Shown in pieces: positions 42,448 to 53,501 of a DNA stretch of 64,000 nucleotides. The notes beneath the pieces were generated by a model. That model made no database searches and had not been told where the DNA came from. It saw only the letters and a list, made by a program, of their open reading frames with translations. Positions within the stretch are counted from its first letter, which is position 1; each line of letters starts with the position of its first letter. The stretch is from Toxorhynchites rutilus septentrionalis (taxonomy: Eukaryota > Arthropoda > Insecta > Diptera > Culicidae), in NCBI RefSeq assembly GCF_029784135.1, contig NC_073745.1, positions 76,627,569 through 76,691,568 of the forward strand. The letters are read 5' to 3'. A program made the position numbers and the translations under genes.

Positions 42448-43094
42448 TTCGTTGCGCACCATTCAGCAAAAATATTCAGCTGCTCTTGCAGAAACTTCGC
42501 ATCTTCAGTGGAATTCACACGGAAAAACAACTTGAAGTCATCGGCGTAGGAGAGCTTCAGGCACTTCAGATGAAAATTAATGTCATTAAGGTATAGCAGA
42601 AAAATATATGGGCCGAGGATGCTCCCTTGCGGAACACCAGACGTTAAACGAAAAGGAGAAGATATAGTGTCTCCAATTTTCACCGACATAATACGATCAG
42701 TGAGATAAGACCATAGCCAGAATAAGAAGGGACCTTTAAAACCAAGACGTTGAAGCTTAGCTACAGCGATGTTGTGGTTGATTTTGTCGAATGCTGCGCA
42801 GAAATCGGTATATACCGCATCGATTTGCTGTCGCAGCTCAAGTGAACGAGCGATGTATGATGTGTACAGAAGAAGATTCGTGGAAGTCGACCGTTTAGAC
42901 ACGAAACCATGTTGTTCCTCGACGATGTAATTGTTGCAAGCATGGGTGATAAAATCCAATACGATGATTTCGAATAGCTTGGAGATGGCACAAAGGCACG
43001 CGATTCCTCTATAATTAGTTACATCCTTCCTAGAGCATTTTTTGAAGACAGGGAAAACAAAAGAATTTTTCCAAGCAGTCCGGGAAAGTCCCAC
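42448..43094 (-). pseudogene. Non-LTR RT core (upstream of the mariner)
   Basis: Blocks in order: NYRGIACLCAISKLFE near residue 27, EQHGFVSKRSTSTNLL near 58, DAVYTDFCAAFDKINHNI near 90, TSGVPQGSILGPYIF near 150 and the catalytic YADDFKLFF near 183. The frame ends in the mariner terminal repeat. Upstream, the linker and RT N-terminus at 43515-43030 are in another frame, so at least one frameshift exists near 43030-43094. Confidence 0.87.
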
Positions 43095-43515
43095 TCAGGA
43101 TGGAGCGGTGGAACAAAATACTCAACGGTAGCGAGAGGCTACTGGAACACATCTTCAGTACGATAGATGGAATGCTGTCGGGTCCAGCATTCGTAGATTT
43201 CTTCAATCTAGAGCAGGCATCTTGTACAACATTACGATTAATCGTAGGGCTGGCTCCGACCGATGACAGGCTGGGTTCATTTTTAACGGTTGCACGAAAC
43301 AACTCGCAAATGCTTTCACTGGTGGAAGCTTCAGTATCGTTACGTGTCATCACGGTGGGTAAACCAAACTCTTTCCTTTGTTTATCGACGTATTTCCAGA
43401 ACCCACTTGGGTGAGCACGCAGATTCGTTTGAATGCGATTTAAATAGTCGACGTGTAAAACTTTGTTCAGGCGTTTGTAGGTTTTGTTCAAAAAAGAATA
43501 GTGACTACTCCACAA
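43030..43515 (-). pseudogene. Linker and RT N-terminal block of the split non-LTR element
   Basis: Contains YLNRIQTNLRAHPSGFWKYV near residue 23, then SICELFRATV and STNAGPDSIPSIVLKMC near 110, the blocks that lead into the RT. The endonuclease domain upstream is missing, so the element is 5'-truncated near 43560. Confidence 0.8.
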
Positions 43516-43998
43516 ATCATTGCGACACTTAGCAAATTTTCGAAGGTATTACCTTTTCAGTGACTTCAAGCGTTTGAGATTAGCATATATGTTCGTTTTA
43601 TATTGTTTTCATAGTCTCGGGACCAAAGGCGCTATATTTTTTTGTATTTTTTCTGGAAAGCTAAGGATTTTTCACATAACATTTTCGACATATGTTATGT
43701 GTCGAGAGGCGTTTTTTTCGGTTTTTGAGTTATGATTTTTCAAAGTTATTACGGATGGTCCAAAAAATCATGTTTTCCCCATTTTTTATTTAAAGTTGTG
43801 ATGAAACGGATAGTAGTTTGGCCGTATACCGGATACCAGATATCAGGTAAGCTTCGAGGCCGGATAGCCGAATATCCGGCGGCCAGATCTCCAGCTCTTC
43901 ATTTTCGAATACGAAACTGGGAGAAACTGCATATGTGCATGAAGAATAAAGAATTGCATTTTAGGGAGAAATAAACACATTTCATTTATTATTACTCG

Positions 43999-44105
43999 GG
44001 GCTAGACAAACTTCGTCCCGCCCAAAATTATTTTTTTGTTTTCAATACCTTCACGATAACGTTTGCTTAGTAAGCACATTCATGAGTCCAATCGCAGAAC
44101 TGTAA
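43999..44105 (+). repeat. CCCGRCAAACTTCGTCCC repeat, copy 3
   Basis: GGGGCTAGACAAACTTCGTC followed by CCGCCCAAAATT, and AGTCCAATCGCAGAACTGT downstream, match 33081 and 39386. Confidence 0.6.
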
Positions 44106-44378
44106 ATTTTTTCCAAACTTTCCCAATTTTCCTCCAGAGTTTTCAGAAAATTTTCAATTGTCATGTTTGGTTGAATATGCGTAATATTTGTATAGGACAC
44201 CCCATCCATTCCAGAAGAGGGAGGGGTGTCATACTATCATAGAAACAGTTCTCGTACTCAATACATAGTTCTTCGCTTTCAAAAAAGAGTGTATAATTGT
44301 AGATGTCAACCGATTTCCGGACGTTGTTTTATTGACGTCGTAAAGCGAGAATATTTACTCAACACACGCTGATGAATA

Positions 44379-46274
44379 CAGGTCGGACTCGATTATCCGG
44401 AGTATTGATTTTTTTTTCACTCCGGATAATCGAGTCAAAACTATTTTTTTCTTTATTTGTTTTTTTGCATGTATTTTTCGTTTTTTAAAAATAAAAGAGG
44501 AATTTGATTTTTGATTCACACACCTTTCTCACATGAAAAAGAATAATTTATCCAGATTCTCTCAGGAGGTGATAGACGATCATATTTGATGAAAAAAATC
44601 CTCCTACGCATATGTTCGAATTTCAACAATGACAGAGTTACAGAACGTTTTTTTTTGTTTCGGACTCTGTTGCTTCATACTGGCTCTACATTAAAAAGTA
44701 CGCTACGGAAGACGATTCTGAAGCTTTCATTTGAAAGATGAGAAAAATTTGTATAGGATATAGTAGTGGAACAACTAAATTAGTGAATTTTAATAACATT
44801 TTGGAAGTGAAACACTTAAAAGTTAATAATTTTTAATGTGTTATTATTAATTTTATCCTAAAAAATTATATTAAACTAGATTGTTTCTATCAATTAGAAT
44901 GAAGTTCTTTAACCGCTCAACAATTTGTTCTTTGACGCACAACTCCTATCTTTCTTAATTTGGCTGTAATATCGATATAAACAATTCCTGGTGAAAATTC
45001 AAGCAAAATCTTCAAAAATCACGATTTTTACCCCACTGTACATGTAATAGCCACTTAAACATCACCTTAACGTTGAAAGGTTACATTTCTTCATGCAATA
45101 AGTCAAATTTGAAATATAAAACAAATATTGTTATCCAAACTAAATATAATCGAGTCCAAAATTGTATATAATCGAATCAGATATAATCGAGTCTGTATAT
45201 AATCGAGTCCGACCTGTACTGTATTCTATTAGTCAAATCATTTCATTTGATACCAATATTGAAGGGATTGCAAAAAATACATATTGGAACATTTTGTGGC
45301 GGCGACCTTTTCGAATTTATGTTGTTCGTAATGTAGTGTATTCTCCAAAACAAGCCATTCAGTTGAATTTTTCAAGATCTTGGAATACGCAGTTTTATAA
45401 TGATAGTAAAATTAAATGTATGTTCCAAATTTCAGATCAATCATTCAACAGGTATGGGGTCAATTTTCTGTTAATGTGGGACAACCCAACAAACATTCAA
45501 ACATACATAGAAACAGGACAAGCTGAATGAAACCAATCAAAAAGTAATTAGTTGTTTGGGGACTGCGGCCATCTTGAAATTGGATTTTTCATTATCTGCT
45601 ATGTTCTACTAGTCGAGAACTTTCTTTTGATACTTTTTTGGGCAATTTTCATAAATAACTGTGTTCTACTAGTCAAGCCTTTTCATTTGGTACCCATATT
45701 GATGAGGTTCTGAGAAAACATATATGGACCCATTTTGTGGTGGTGGCCATTTTGGATTTGAATTTTTCATAAATAACTGTATTCTACTAGCCAAGCCCTT
45801 TCATTAGGTTCCCATATTGATGGAGTTCTAAGAAGGCATATAATCCGTCATTTTGTAGTGGCCGCCATTTTAGATTTGCATTTTTCATAAATAATTGTAT
45901 TCTACTAGCCTTTCATTTGATACCTATATTGATGGGGTTGTGAAAAAATATATATGGCGCCATCTTGCGGTGGCGGCCATTTTGAATTTGCATTTTTCGT
46001 AAATAACTGTTTTCTACTAGCCAAAGGGCTTTTTTTCATTTGATACCCATATTGATGGGGTTCTGAGAAAATATGAAATCCGCCATTTTGTAGTGGTCGC
46101 CATCTTGGATTTGCATTTTTAATTAATAACTGCATTGTACTAATCAATCCCTTTCTTTTGATCCCCTTATTAGCTATTCAATATAGAATTAATATACAAA
46201 TTATTCAAAATTTACGGTAATCAAAAATAAAATACTCCGGATAATCGAGTCTCCGGATAATCGAGTCCGACCTG
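44379..46274. mobile_element. pogo/Tigger-like non-autonomous element with possible inner end at 45216
   Basis: TA then CAGGTCGGACTCGATTATCC at 44379, and the inverse GGATAATCGAGTCCGACCTG then TA at 46274-46276. CAG-initial ends with a GATTATCCGG core are typical of pogo-type elements. An inner copy of the right end, with ATAATCGAGTCCGACCTG then TA, closes at 45216, with TATAATCGAGTC repeated before it. The element could therefore be an 838-bp unit plus an extension containing tandem repeats. Confidence 0.7.
45219..46190 (+). repeat. Diverged tandem repeats of about 120 bp
   Basis: Each unit follows the order CTGTATTCTACTAG-CAAGCCC, TTTCATTTGATACCCATATT, GATGGGGTTCTGA, ATATATGG, CGGCCATTTTGGATTTG and CATTTTTCATAAATAA. 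Five to six copies are visible. The reverse-complement unit also occurs at about 58795-59010. Confidence 0.8.
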
Positions 46275-46276
46275 TA

Positions 46277-47506
46277 TTATCAAAAAGTGTCTCACAAACG
46301 ACCTTAGCAATGGATACAAAAATTTCTCATAACGCCTTTTGACATCCAACATCTGTGGACCAAGTTATATCTGAGACACTCGATTTTTGCCCCACAAAAT
46401 TTACCTTGAGTAGCCTGAATTCGTTATCTAAGTCTTGTCTATTACCTGCTTCAACGAATTGAAAAAATTAGCACATCAAATCATTAAGGTTTGGTAGACG
46501 AACTTTTGAGGGTTTATCAAGGCCGCAGTTTTGATAACCGGATCGCTGAAATCAAATCTCTTTGAAATGTGTTTCACGAGCTCTGTTCAAGCACTGATTG
46601 CCGCAGTACTGATTTAATCACTTGCGGCACCTTCTTTCTCGTATTTTCACCAACTGGAAAACTTCGCGATCGACTCATAAACCTCCACCAATGTTCCGAA
46701 TAACTTCTTTAGCGATTAAAATAAACTTTCTCAACACCTTCCGTTCGCTTTTGCAATTCAACTTGTCTCGTTTCTATTTGTATACTCCTTTTCTTTTGTG
46801 TTCTATTTACAATCGTGTTTTTTGTTGGTTTGTGTATCGTAAACAATGCGTGTTTGACTGTCAGTCGTTGGGTTCGCACAGTGTGTGCGGCGTGTAAAAA
46901 CTGGTAAGTATTTCATTGCAGGTGTGTCTTATATTCTAGGTGTGGTGAGTGCGTCGTGTTAGTGAGTATTTATATATATTTACAAATTTCGTTTATATCT
47001 CTGGTGATTATTGAACAAACTCGATATAGGAATCACGACAAATAGATTTGAAGGTCAGGTTCTTAGTTGCATCCAATCATTTTTCAGTTTCCTCCGCATC
47101 GAAATTAACGTAAACATACTCAGGCTTTTTTCAGAAAGTCTTCAAAATCAAGGTCAGCATTAGTGAATCGTTGCACGGTGCTCTACAAACAAAAGTTACT
47201 CAACATGATCAACTAAAACATTCTTCTCTCATTATGAAGTTCGCAAAATTCAGAACTTTCTGATTGAAAAGAGCAATTGACGTTATCGATGAGCGGTAGA
47301 ACAAAGTTTAGGAACAGTATAATCGGTTTAGTCATAGGATCGTTGAAATAAGACAATATACAATTGGCGGATTGATTATGGTCACACTCAACTTGGAACG
47401 AATAGAATAGTTTAAGCTCTTTAAATCGATCAAGATTTCGCCTAACAACTGTCTCCACAAAGCCGTCTCGTTGCGTTGCATTCAATATTCTTATAAATCA
47501 TGGTAA
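46277..47506. other. No gene recognised
   Basis: Mixed-composition DNA without a recognisable coding region. A TCAGTCGTTGGG initiator-like motif at about 46860 followed by a donor-like CTGGTAAGTATT at about 46901 could mark a non-coding first exon; support is weak. Confidence 0.35.
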
Positions 47507-48386
47507 GGTAAGTGATTTTGGTTTGTCCAGTCGAAAATATGATGATGGTTTGTTCACTTTTTTGAATGCTCTATTTCAGCACACCTTTGTCAAATCAATT
47601 ATGCGAATGTTTCAAAACATATAAATGAAATTGTCTTTTTCATGATTACAGTAGTTTTATAGTATTTTTATACGGAATCACATGTTTTAAAGGATTGTAA
47701 AACACACCATCTGTTGGTGTCGACGCCCCTCATTCGAGCTAGCTTTAAATCGATCACCAGATGATTATTTGGCACGTATTCAGACCTTCTCTGGATTATA
47801 ACACTTACAAATATTGTAAACATCATTCTTGCACACCATTTGTATCAGATTAACATAGCTAAATCATTAAATTAACGAATTTTAATGAACTCAATTCTGA
47901 TCATGAGTTGTCCAATTCACTAATGTTGTTTTATCCACATGATTTCTATGGAAACCGCTTGGAGCGCTGCAGTTTGTTTAATGTGTCCTTCGCGCATAGC
48001 AGAAATAAAGTTTCGACCTTTTAAAATGCCCAAGAAAAGGCAATATTCTGAAGAAAGCCTAAATTATGAATGAATCAATATGATGACAGTAAACTCAAAC
48101 AAAGATAAATGCAACATCTACTTGAGAATTCGAATGTTTTCATTCAAAAATGGTGATTTCTAAAGCCGAACAAACCATGATCATTTTTTGGACAAACCAT
48201 GATCAGAGGAGGTCAAACTATGATCATAATTCCTCTTTGAGAAAAATCGTAAAAAACATAAAAAATTGAATAATTTCAACGTCTTATGGTAGTATTAGCA
48301 ACTAGAGACTTGGGGCTTTTCAACAAACCCAAACTCGTATCGATTATATATTATTTTCATGAAGAAAAATCAATTTGCATTAAGGG
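47507..48386 (-). mobile_element. GATCATGGTTTG MITE family, copy 1 (inverted relative to copy 2)
   Basis: Matches 53502-54463 in reverse complement over most of its length, from the GTGATTTTGGTTTGTCCA end to the AATCAATTTGCATT segment. It contains several CAAACCATGATCA motifs. The distal terminal repeat is lost. Confidence 0.75.
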
Positions 48387-49023
48387 GAAAAGCGGTTAAA
48401 ATGAACACCCTAAGCAATATGCATATTTACTTCGTCCACATACTGCTACAATTTCCGTTCTTCGAAGAATCTTATAGCTTAACTAACTGTTGTTCAAGAT
48501 ATCAAACGGTTTTGACGTAGGACTACGTCTAACCGGAAGATATAGGGGGTGAAATGGAAATCTAGGCACTGAACAAGTAGGAAAAAATGCAAGATTTGGA
48601 ACGCTTATAACTCGAGCATTTCTCAATAGATCGCAAAGGTTTTTGCATCAATTGATAGGAAATATATCTACGCATCTATCATAACGAATAACATTTCATT
48701 TTTCATGAGATAAATAATTGAATAATTGTGAAACATCAAGCATTGTCAAAATGCCCTATGTGCCCATTTTTGATTGGTCCATTTTGTGCTCCTCAAATCG
48801 TACCAATCAAAACGGGCAACCAGAGCAGCAGCGAAATAGAATGAAGCACGATTGGAAAGGAAAAAGAAAAAAAAATGAACGAAACACTGGTCGCAGTCTC
48901 ACACATGCGGAATTCTCGAGCCAGCCAGTCAGCTTAAAAATCCCCGCTCCGCTGCCGTAACGATCATTCTCATTCAAACCGTACACCACATTACAACACA
49001 TCAACAAACCAACCCAAGCAGCC

Positions 49024-49250
49024 ATGTCTGGACATGGTAAAGGAGGAAAAGTGAAAGGAAAGGCAAAATCCCGCTCGAACCGTGTTGATCTGGAGTTCCC
49101 CGCAAGGGTAGCTAGGCCGAGCGCGTTAGTATCAGTGCACCAGTCCACCTAGCCGGCGTTATATAGTTTCGGCCGCCGAAGTGATCGAGTTAGCTGGCAA
49201 AGCTGCTCGCAACGATAAGAAAACCCACATTCGGAACAGAACACATTCGG
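49024..49250 (+). pseudogene. H2A: Histone H2A pseudogene (unit A, copy 4)
   Basis: ATG at 49024 opens MSGHGKGGKVKGKAKSRSNR, then VDLEFPARV. After the same internal deletion seen in the other unit A copies, remains of GAGAPVYL and EVIELAGKAARD follow in other frames to about 49235. Promoter-like CTTAAAAA lies at 48933-48940 and the stem-loop GGTGCTTTTCAGGGCC at 49471-49486. The shared deletion shows that the unit was already defective when the copies spread. Confidence 0.85.
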
Positions 49251-50026
49251 TTCGGTGGACATCAAGACAACAGGCAGTTGCAGCGAGTGGCGAGTGGCAA
49301 ACGCAATCGCAAAACGGCATCAGTTAGCAGAAGAAAAAAGTTTGTTCTTTATACAAACTGCTTTGGTGGCAAATCCAGAACAAGGCGGCATCGAGGGCGT
49401 TCGAAATGGTTTTTTTTTTTCAAAACCACGAGTACTAAGTTTTCTAAATTGGAACCATTCCATAAAACAAGGTGCTTTTCAGGGCCATTAGACCTTCCAA
49501 AAAAGAGTTTAGGAAATACAGTTCAATGCTTTCTAAAACATTATCCAAAATAATAATAAAACACAAATGTTTTCATAATTTGTTTGCCAGGTTCTGATGA
49601 GTATGTGAATTTGGCAGTTGTTCTGAGCTTATTGATAGTTGGGGACTTTCCTGATTATTCAATTTTCACAAATTCTTAAATTGTTCCCAGAGAGAAAGTA
49701 CAGTAATTTACAATTAGTTCGACATTTGCCCACATTAGTTCGACATGACCCCACATTGAAAGTCGACACTGTACCACTGTCATCGCAAATGTTTAATTAC
49801 AGGTTAAAATCGCCTCCAATGCGACACTGAGTGTTGCTTCGGCACGTCGCATTAAATATAATTTACTGTACAACATGTCACAAAGCTGGATGGGAAGAAA
49901 TTTTGCAACTGTGAAAGCTGTGGCGAGTGGCAAATGCAATCGCTAAACAGAAAGGTTTAGCCGAACAAGATGGGGATATCGAGTGATAACAAAACAATAA
50001 ACTCTTTAGATTGAAGATAATTTTGT

Positions 50027-50042
50027 GATCCTGAAAAGGACC
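50027..50042 (-). promoter_or_regulatory. Opposite-strand histone-type stem-loop (copy 4)
   Basis: The minus strand reads GGTCCTTTTCAGGATC. It is conserved at 6700-6715 and 60240-60255. No histone coding sequence is recognised next to it on that strand. Confidence 0.6.
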
Positions 50043-50200
50043 CTTTTTAGCCTGCATGTGAATCCAACGAGCGAACAAATCGTAATGAATGTATTTTTTT
50101 GCCATCGCTCCCTTTTAACGCTCATTCGTTCGTCTCGTTGGACTCGCCCCTCTGGCTGAGTCTGCCGATTTGTCTCTATCCTGTGAGTGTGTACCGCTAG

Positions 50201-50210
50201 AGTATAAAAC
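50201..50210 (+). promoter_or_regulatory. TATA box of unit B (copy 4)
   Basis: AGTATAAAAC upstream of the H2A-like sequence by about 80 bp, with CGTTCGTCTCGTTGG upstream of it. Conserved in copies 1 and 5. Confidence 0.6.
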
Positions 50211-50284
50211 ACGCGGACCCCAAAAAATATCTTATTTTCTTTCAAACCGTAAATGCGTGTGGTTGTACGGCATCGGCATCGTGG

Positions 50285-50520
50285 AGGACAAGTTGAGGGA
50301 AAGGCAAAGTCTCACTCGAACCGTGCAGGTCTCCAGTTCCCTGTTGGTCGCATTCACTGATTGCTCCGCAAGGGTAACTAGGCCGAACGGATTGGTGCTG
50401 GAGCACCAGTATACCTAACAGCGATTATAGAGTTTCGGCCGTCGGAGTGCTCGAGTTGGCTTGCAAAGCTGCTCACGACAATCAGAAAACCCGCATCAAG
50501 AACAGAGCAGCTTCGGTTCG
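50285..50520 (+). pseudogene. H2A: Histone H2A pseudogene (unit B, copy 4)
   Basis: The plus strand encodes [20 protein letters not shown] and VGRIH, a stop, LLRKGN, a stop, then [15 protein letters not shown] and decayed [20 protein letters not shown]. This half is closer to genuine H2A than unit A because the region of the first fold helix is kept, but it has in-frame stops and has lost the first codons. The stem-loop GGTTCTTTTCAGAACC follows at 50737-50752. Confidence 0.87.
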
Positions 50521-50736
50521 GCGCTCATCAAGGCAACAATTAGTTTCAGTGAGTGGCAAAGTGTTTCTCCGGCACGTCGCATTAAATGTAATTTACTGAA
50601 CAACATGTCACAAGCTGGATGGGAAGAAATTTTCCAACTGTGAAAGCTGTGGTGAGTGGCAAACGCAATAGCTAAACAGGAAGGTTTAACCGAACAAGAT
50701 GGGAATGTCGAGTGATAACAAAAACACAACACCAAA

Positions 50737-50752
50737 GGTTCTTTTCAGAACC
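50737..50752 (+). promoter_or_regulatory. Histone mRNA 3' stem-loop, unit B, perfect (copy 4)
   Basis: GGTTCTTTTCAGAACC, perfect 6-bp stem and TTTC loop, identical to those at 5980-5995 and 27257-27272. Confidence 0.87.
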
Positions 50753-50931
50753 ATCAACATATTCATAAAGAGTAAACAGTAAACTAATCCATTTTTCAGG
50801 TAGATAGGTAGGTATTCACGTAGGAGAAGAAAATAAAACAATATATTTAAAATATATATATTTAACAAAAGCTGTCCCCTTTGTATAGTCCTACGTCACT
50901 CCGGTTATGTCCCCGACATTACCCACCCGTC

Positions 50932-51489
50932 TTTTTATTATAAAAAATAAAAACAGTACATTTTTCATTCAATAAAATAAGATGTAAAATGGAGCATTTT
51001 TTTATCGTGCAGTTAAAATGATCACATGGTTATAGTAAAATGAACAATTACACATTTCATGCTAAATGGGATAGATTTATGCGTTGTTCCTTATCTAAAT
51101 TTGTTTAAATCATTATTGAAATAGTAGGTGCATGTATGAATCAAGCTGAGCTTATTCACCTAGAGTAATAATTAGAATTTACTCATACGTGCGATAAAGT
51201 AGTAAGAAACACATAACGCTTCACATATTGAGGCTTGTTTTTGATCGAGGTGGCATATTTTTTCAGGGTCAAAGGCACAAAAGGAACCCATTGAAGAGCA
51301 ACATTTGATGAGGTAGATCGACTTTGGAAAACATTAAATTGTTAGTCGTTATCCAGTGGTGACTTATTTCACTGAAACCAACCAAAATTTCTGTTTACCT
51401 CTCATTGAATACGTGAACAGTTGTCCAAACTGATGATTTGTCGAAGATATCAGGTCGAATAGTTTAAATTTCACGGAAAATTCCTTAAA
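50932..51489. other. No feature recognised
   Basis: AT-rich DNA between a histone repeat and a mariner, with no visible coding or terminal signals. Confidence 0.45.
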
Positions 51490-51491
51490 TA

Positions 51492-52764
51492 AAGGGTGTG
51501 TCACATCAAATTGCATCACGGAAAAAAACGCTGTAGAAATTCGCCCAGTAGACCGATCCTTTTGAAAATTTTAGACAGTAAAATAAAAACTATTAAACAA
51601 CTTTTGACATTTTCTTTTTATTCATACTTCGAGCCCAAGCCCGTATGCTCGCACTTTCCTCTTTACCCCGTCCATAAGGTTCTGTACAACGTCAGGTTGT
51701 AGTTTTTTTTTAACAGAAATCCATTTTCTCTTGAAGTCCGCCTCCGATTTGACAACTTTTGGGTTCTTCCGGAGGGCCTGCTTCATAATCGCCCAATATT
51801 TCTCTATTGGGCGAAGCTCCGGCGCGTTAAGCGGGTTCATTTCCTTTGGCACGAAGGTGACCCCGTTGGCTTCGTACCACTCCAACACGTCCTTTGAATA
51901 GTGGCACCAAGCGAGATCCGGCCAGAAGATGGTCGGGCCCTCATGCTGCTTCAATAGTGGTAGTAAGCGCTTCTGTAGGCACTCCTTAAGGTAAACCTGC
52001 CCGTTTACCGTGCCGGTCATCACGAAGGGGGCGCTCCGCTTTCCGCAAGAGCAGATCGCTCGCCACACCATGTACTTTTTGGCAAACTTGGATAGTTTCT
52101 GCTTGCGAATCTCCTCCGGAACGCTGAATTTGTCCTCTGCGGAGAAGAACAACAGGCCCGGCAGCTGGCGAAAGTCCGCTTTGACGTAGGTTTCGTCGTC
52201 CATTACCAGGCAATGCGGCTTCGTCAGCATTTCGGTGTACAGCTCCCGGGCTCGCGTCTTCCCCACCATGTTTTGCCTTTCGTCGCGGTTAGGAGCCTTC
52301 TGAACCTTGTATGTACGCAGGCCCTCCCGCTGCTTGGTCCGCTGGACGAATCAACTTGACAAATTCAGCTTATTGGCGACATCCCGGACCGAACTTCTCG
52401 GATCACGTCTAAACTGCTTAACTACGCGATTGTGATCTTTTTCACTGACGGAGCATCCATTTTTGCCGTTCTTCACCTTCCGGTCGATGGTTAGGTTGGA
52501 CCGTGGATTGGACGATTCCCAGCATCTTACCGATGTCCCGATGTGACAACTCCGGATTCTCGAAATGAGTGCACAGGATTAATTCACGACGCTCTTTTTC
52601 GTTCGACGACATTTTTCCAAATTTACGAAAAATTGACAGTGAAGCATGGCCCACGTGATCTATACACTCTTATCTGATTATAAGCGAAAGCTGAAGATAT
52701 AATTCCTAAAAATTAAATTTCTACACCGTTTTTTCCGTGATGCAATTTGATGTGGCATTCCCTT
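51492..52764 (-). mobile_element. DD37E Tc1/mariner (ITmD37E-type), copy 4
   Basis: The copy is 1273 bp with ends AAGGGTGTGTCACATC and a slightly mutated inverse (GTGGCATTCCCTT), flanked by TA at 51490-51491 and 52765-52766. Confidence 0.92.
51622..52613 (-). pseudogene. DD37E transposase, copy 4 (broken N-terminal half)
   Basis: The N-terminus starts MSSNEKERRELILCTHFENP at about 52613 and ends early because a deletion removes the TVSRVLKRYFEN segment. The sequence then has a stop in the SSSFVQR region at about 52350. From 52269 a 215-residue frame runs intact through MDDETYVKADF, FWPDLAWCHYSKDVLEWYEA, LRPIEKYW and the natural C-terminus GLGLEV. Ser after the second Asp motif is changed to Trp. 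The enzyme is not complete. Confidence 0.87.
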
Positions 52765-52766
52765 TA

Positions 52767-53499
52767 CGATGCGCACAAAATTACATCAAAATGGCTACCG
52801 TGAGAAAAGTTTCTGTTTTATTTATTATTTTTTTACATTTGACAGTTTCATGTATGACAGGGTGTCTTAAACAACTTCAAATGTTCTAAGAATAGGATAA
52901 TGAAGAAGTATCAATTTGTTTATAGTTGAATTATCGAAGTTTGGGCACTGGTTCATTTTACCAACCCAGTTCATTTTAACCTCATTTCCCCATAATTCTG
53001 TACATACAGATTCTGTATCTGAAATTTGACGAAAAATCTGTAAAATAGAGAATATTTTGTATATGTATGTATTTGTATATGTATAATGTATTTGTATATG
53101 TATAATTTTGTCACGGACCTCCACAGTCCACAAAGAGGCATTGGGGTACTATAGACCATGCAGTTATTTATTTTGACTCGGAATTGTTGAAGAAGGAATT
53201 AAGTTGAGTGATGTTTTGAGAAATATTATGTATTGAGGTGTTATATTTCAATAGGAAGTAATCCTTGTGATAATGTGGAACTGAATAAAATATTGAATGA
53301 CTGAAGAAAACCTAGTCAATACATTTTAGATAAAACAGTTTAATTGTATGTAAACATAATAATGGTAAGATAAAGCACTAAAAGCTTGAAAAAAATAATT
53401 TGGAGATGCCAGGTACGAGTCACCACACCACTCTCCTAGTCAATCTAGGCCATTTATCAGAATAAAACAAATTTTATTGCACATTATCTGCATCGTTAC
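52767..53499. other. No gene recognised
   Basis: AT-rich DNA with a TATGTAT/TTGTATA-rich patch at about 53055-53105; no coding content seen. Confidence 0.4.
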
Positions 53500-53501
53500 T
53501 A

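Larger units (their letters stand above)
40323..43560 (-). mobile_element. CR1/Jockey-like non-LTR retrotransposon, split by a mariner, 5'-truncated
   Basis: The minus strand carries the EN-RT linker and RT N-terminus (43515-43030), RT core (43094-42448) and RT thumb and C-terminus (41153-40446). The DD37E mariner at 41158-42445 lies between the last two. An A-rich tail at about 40346-40323 marks the 3' end. It is related to but distinct from the element at 1309-4404. Confidence 0.85.
48514..50931 (+). mobile_element. Family-1 histone-bearing repeat, copy 4 (complete, 2.4 kb)
   Basis: Runs from GACGTAGGACTACGTC (48514) after TTTT to CACCCGTC (50931) before TTTTT. It contains unit A promoter, H2A and stem-loop, then a 150-bp repeat with an opposite-strand stem-loop, then unit B promoter, H2A and stem-loop, then the second 150-bp repeat segment. 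The subterminal TAGTCCTACGTCA lies at about 50886. It lacks the 214-bp insertion. No mobility protein is encoded. Confidence 0.9.

Noticed and set aside
46622..46897. 91-codon plus-strand frame as a gene
   Set aside because: Composition is like surrounding non-coding DNA and no domain is recognised.
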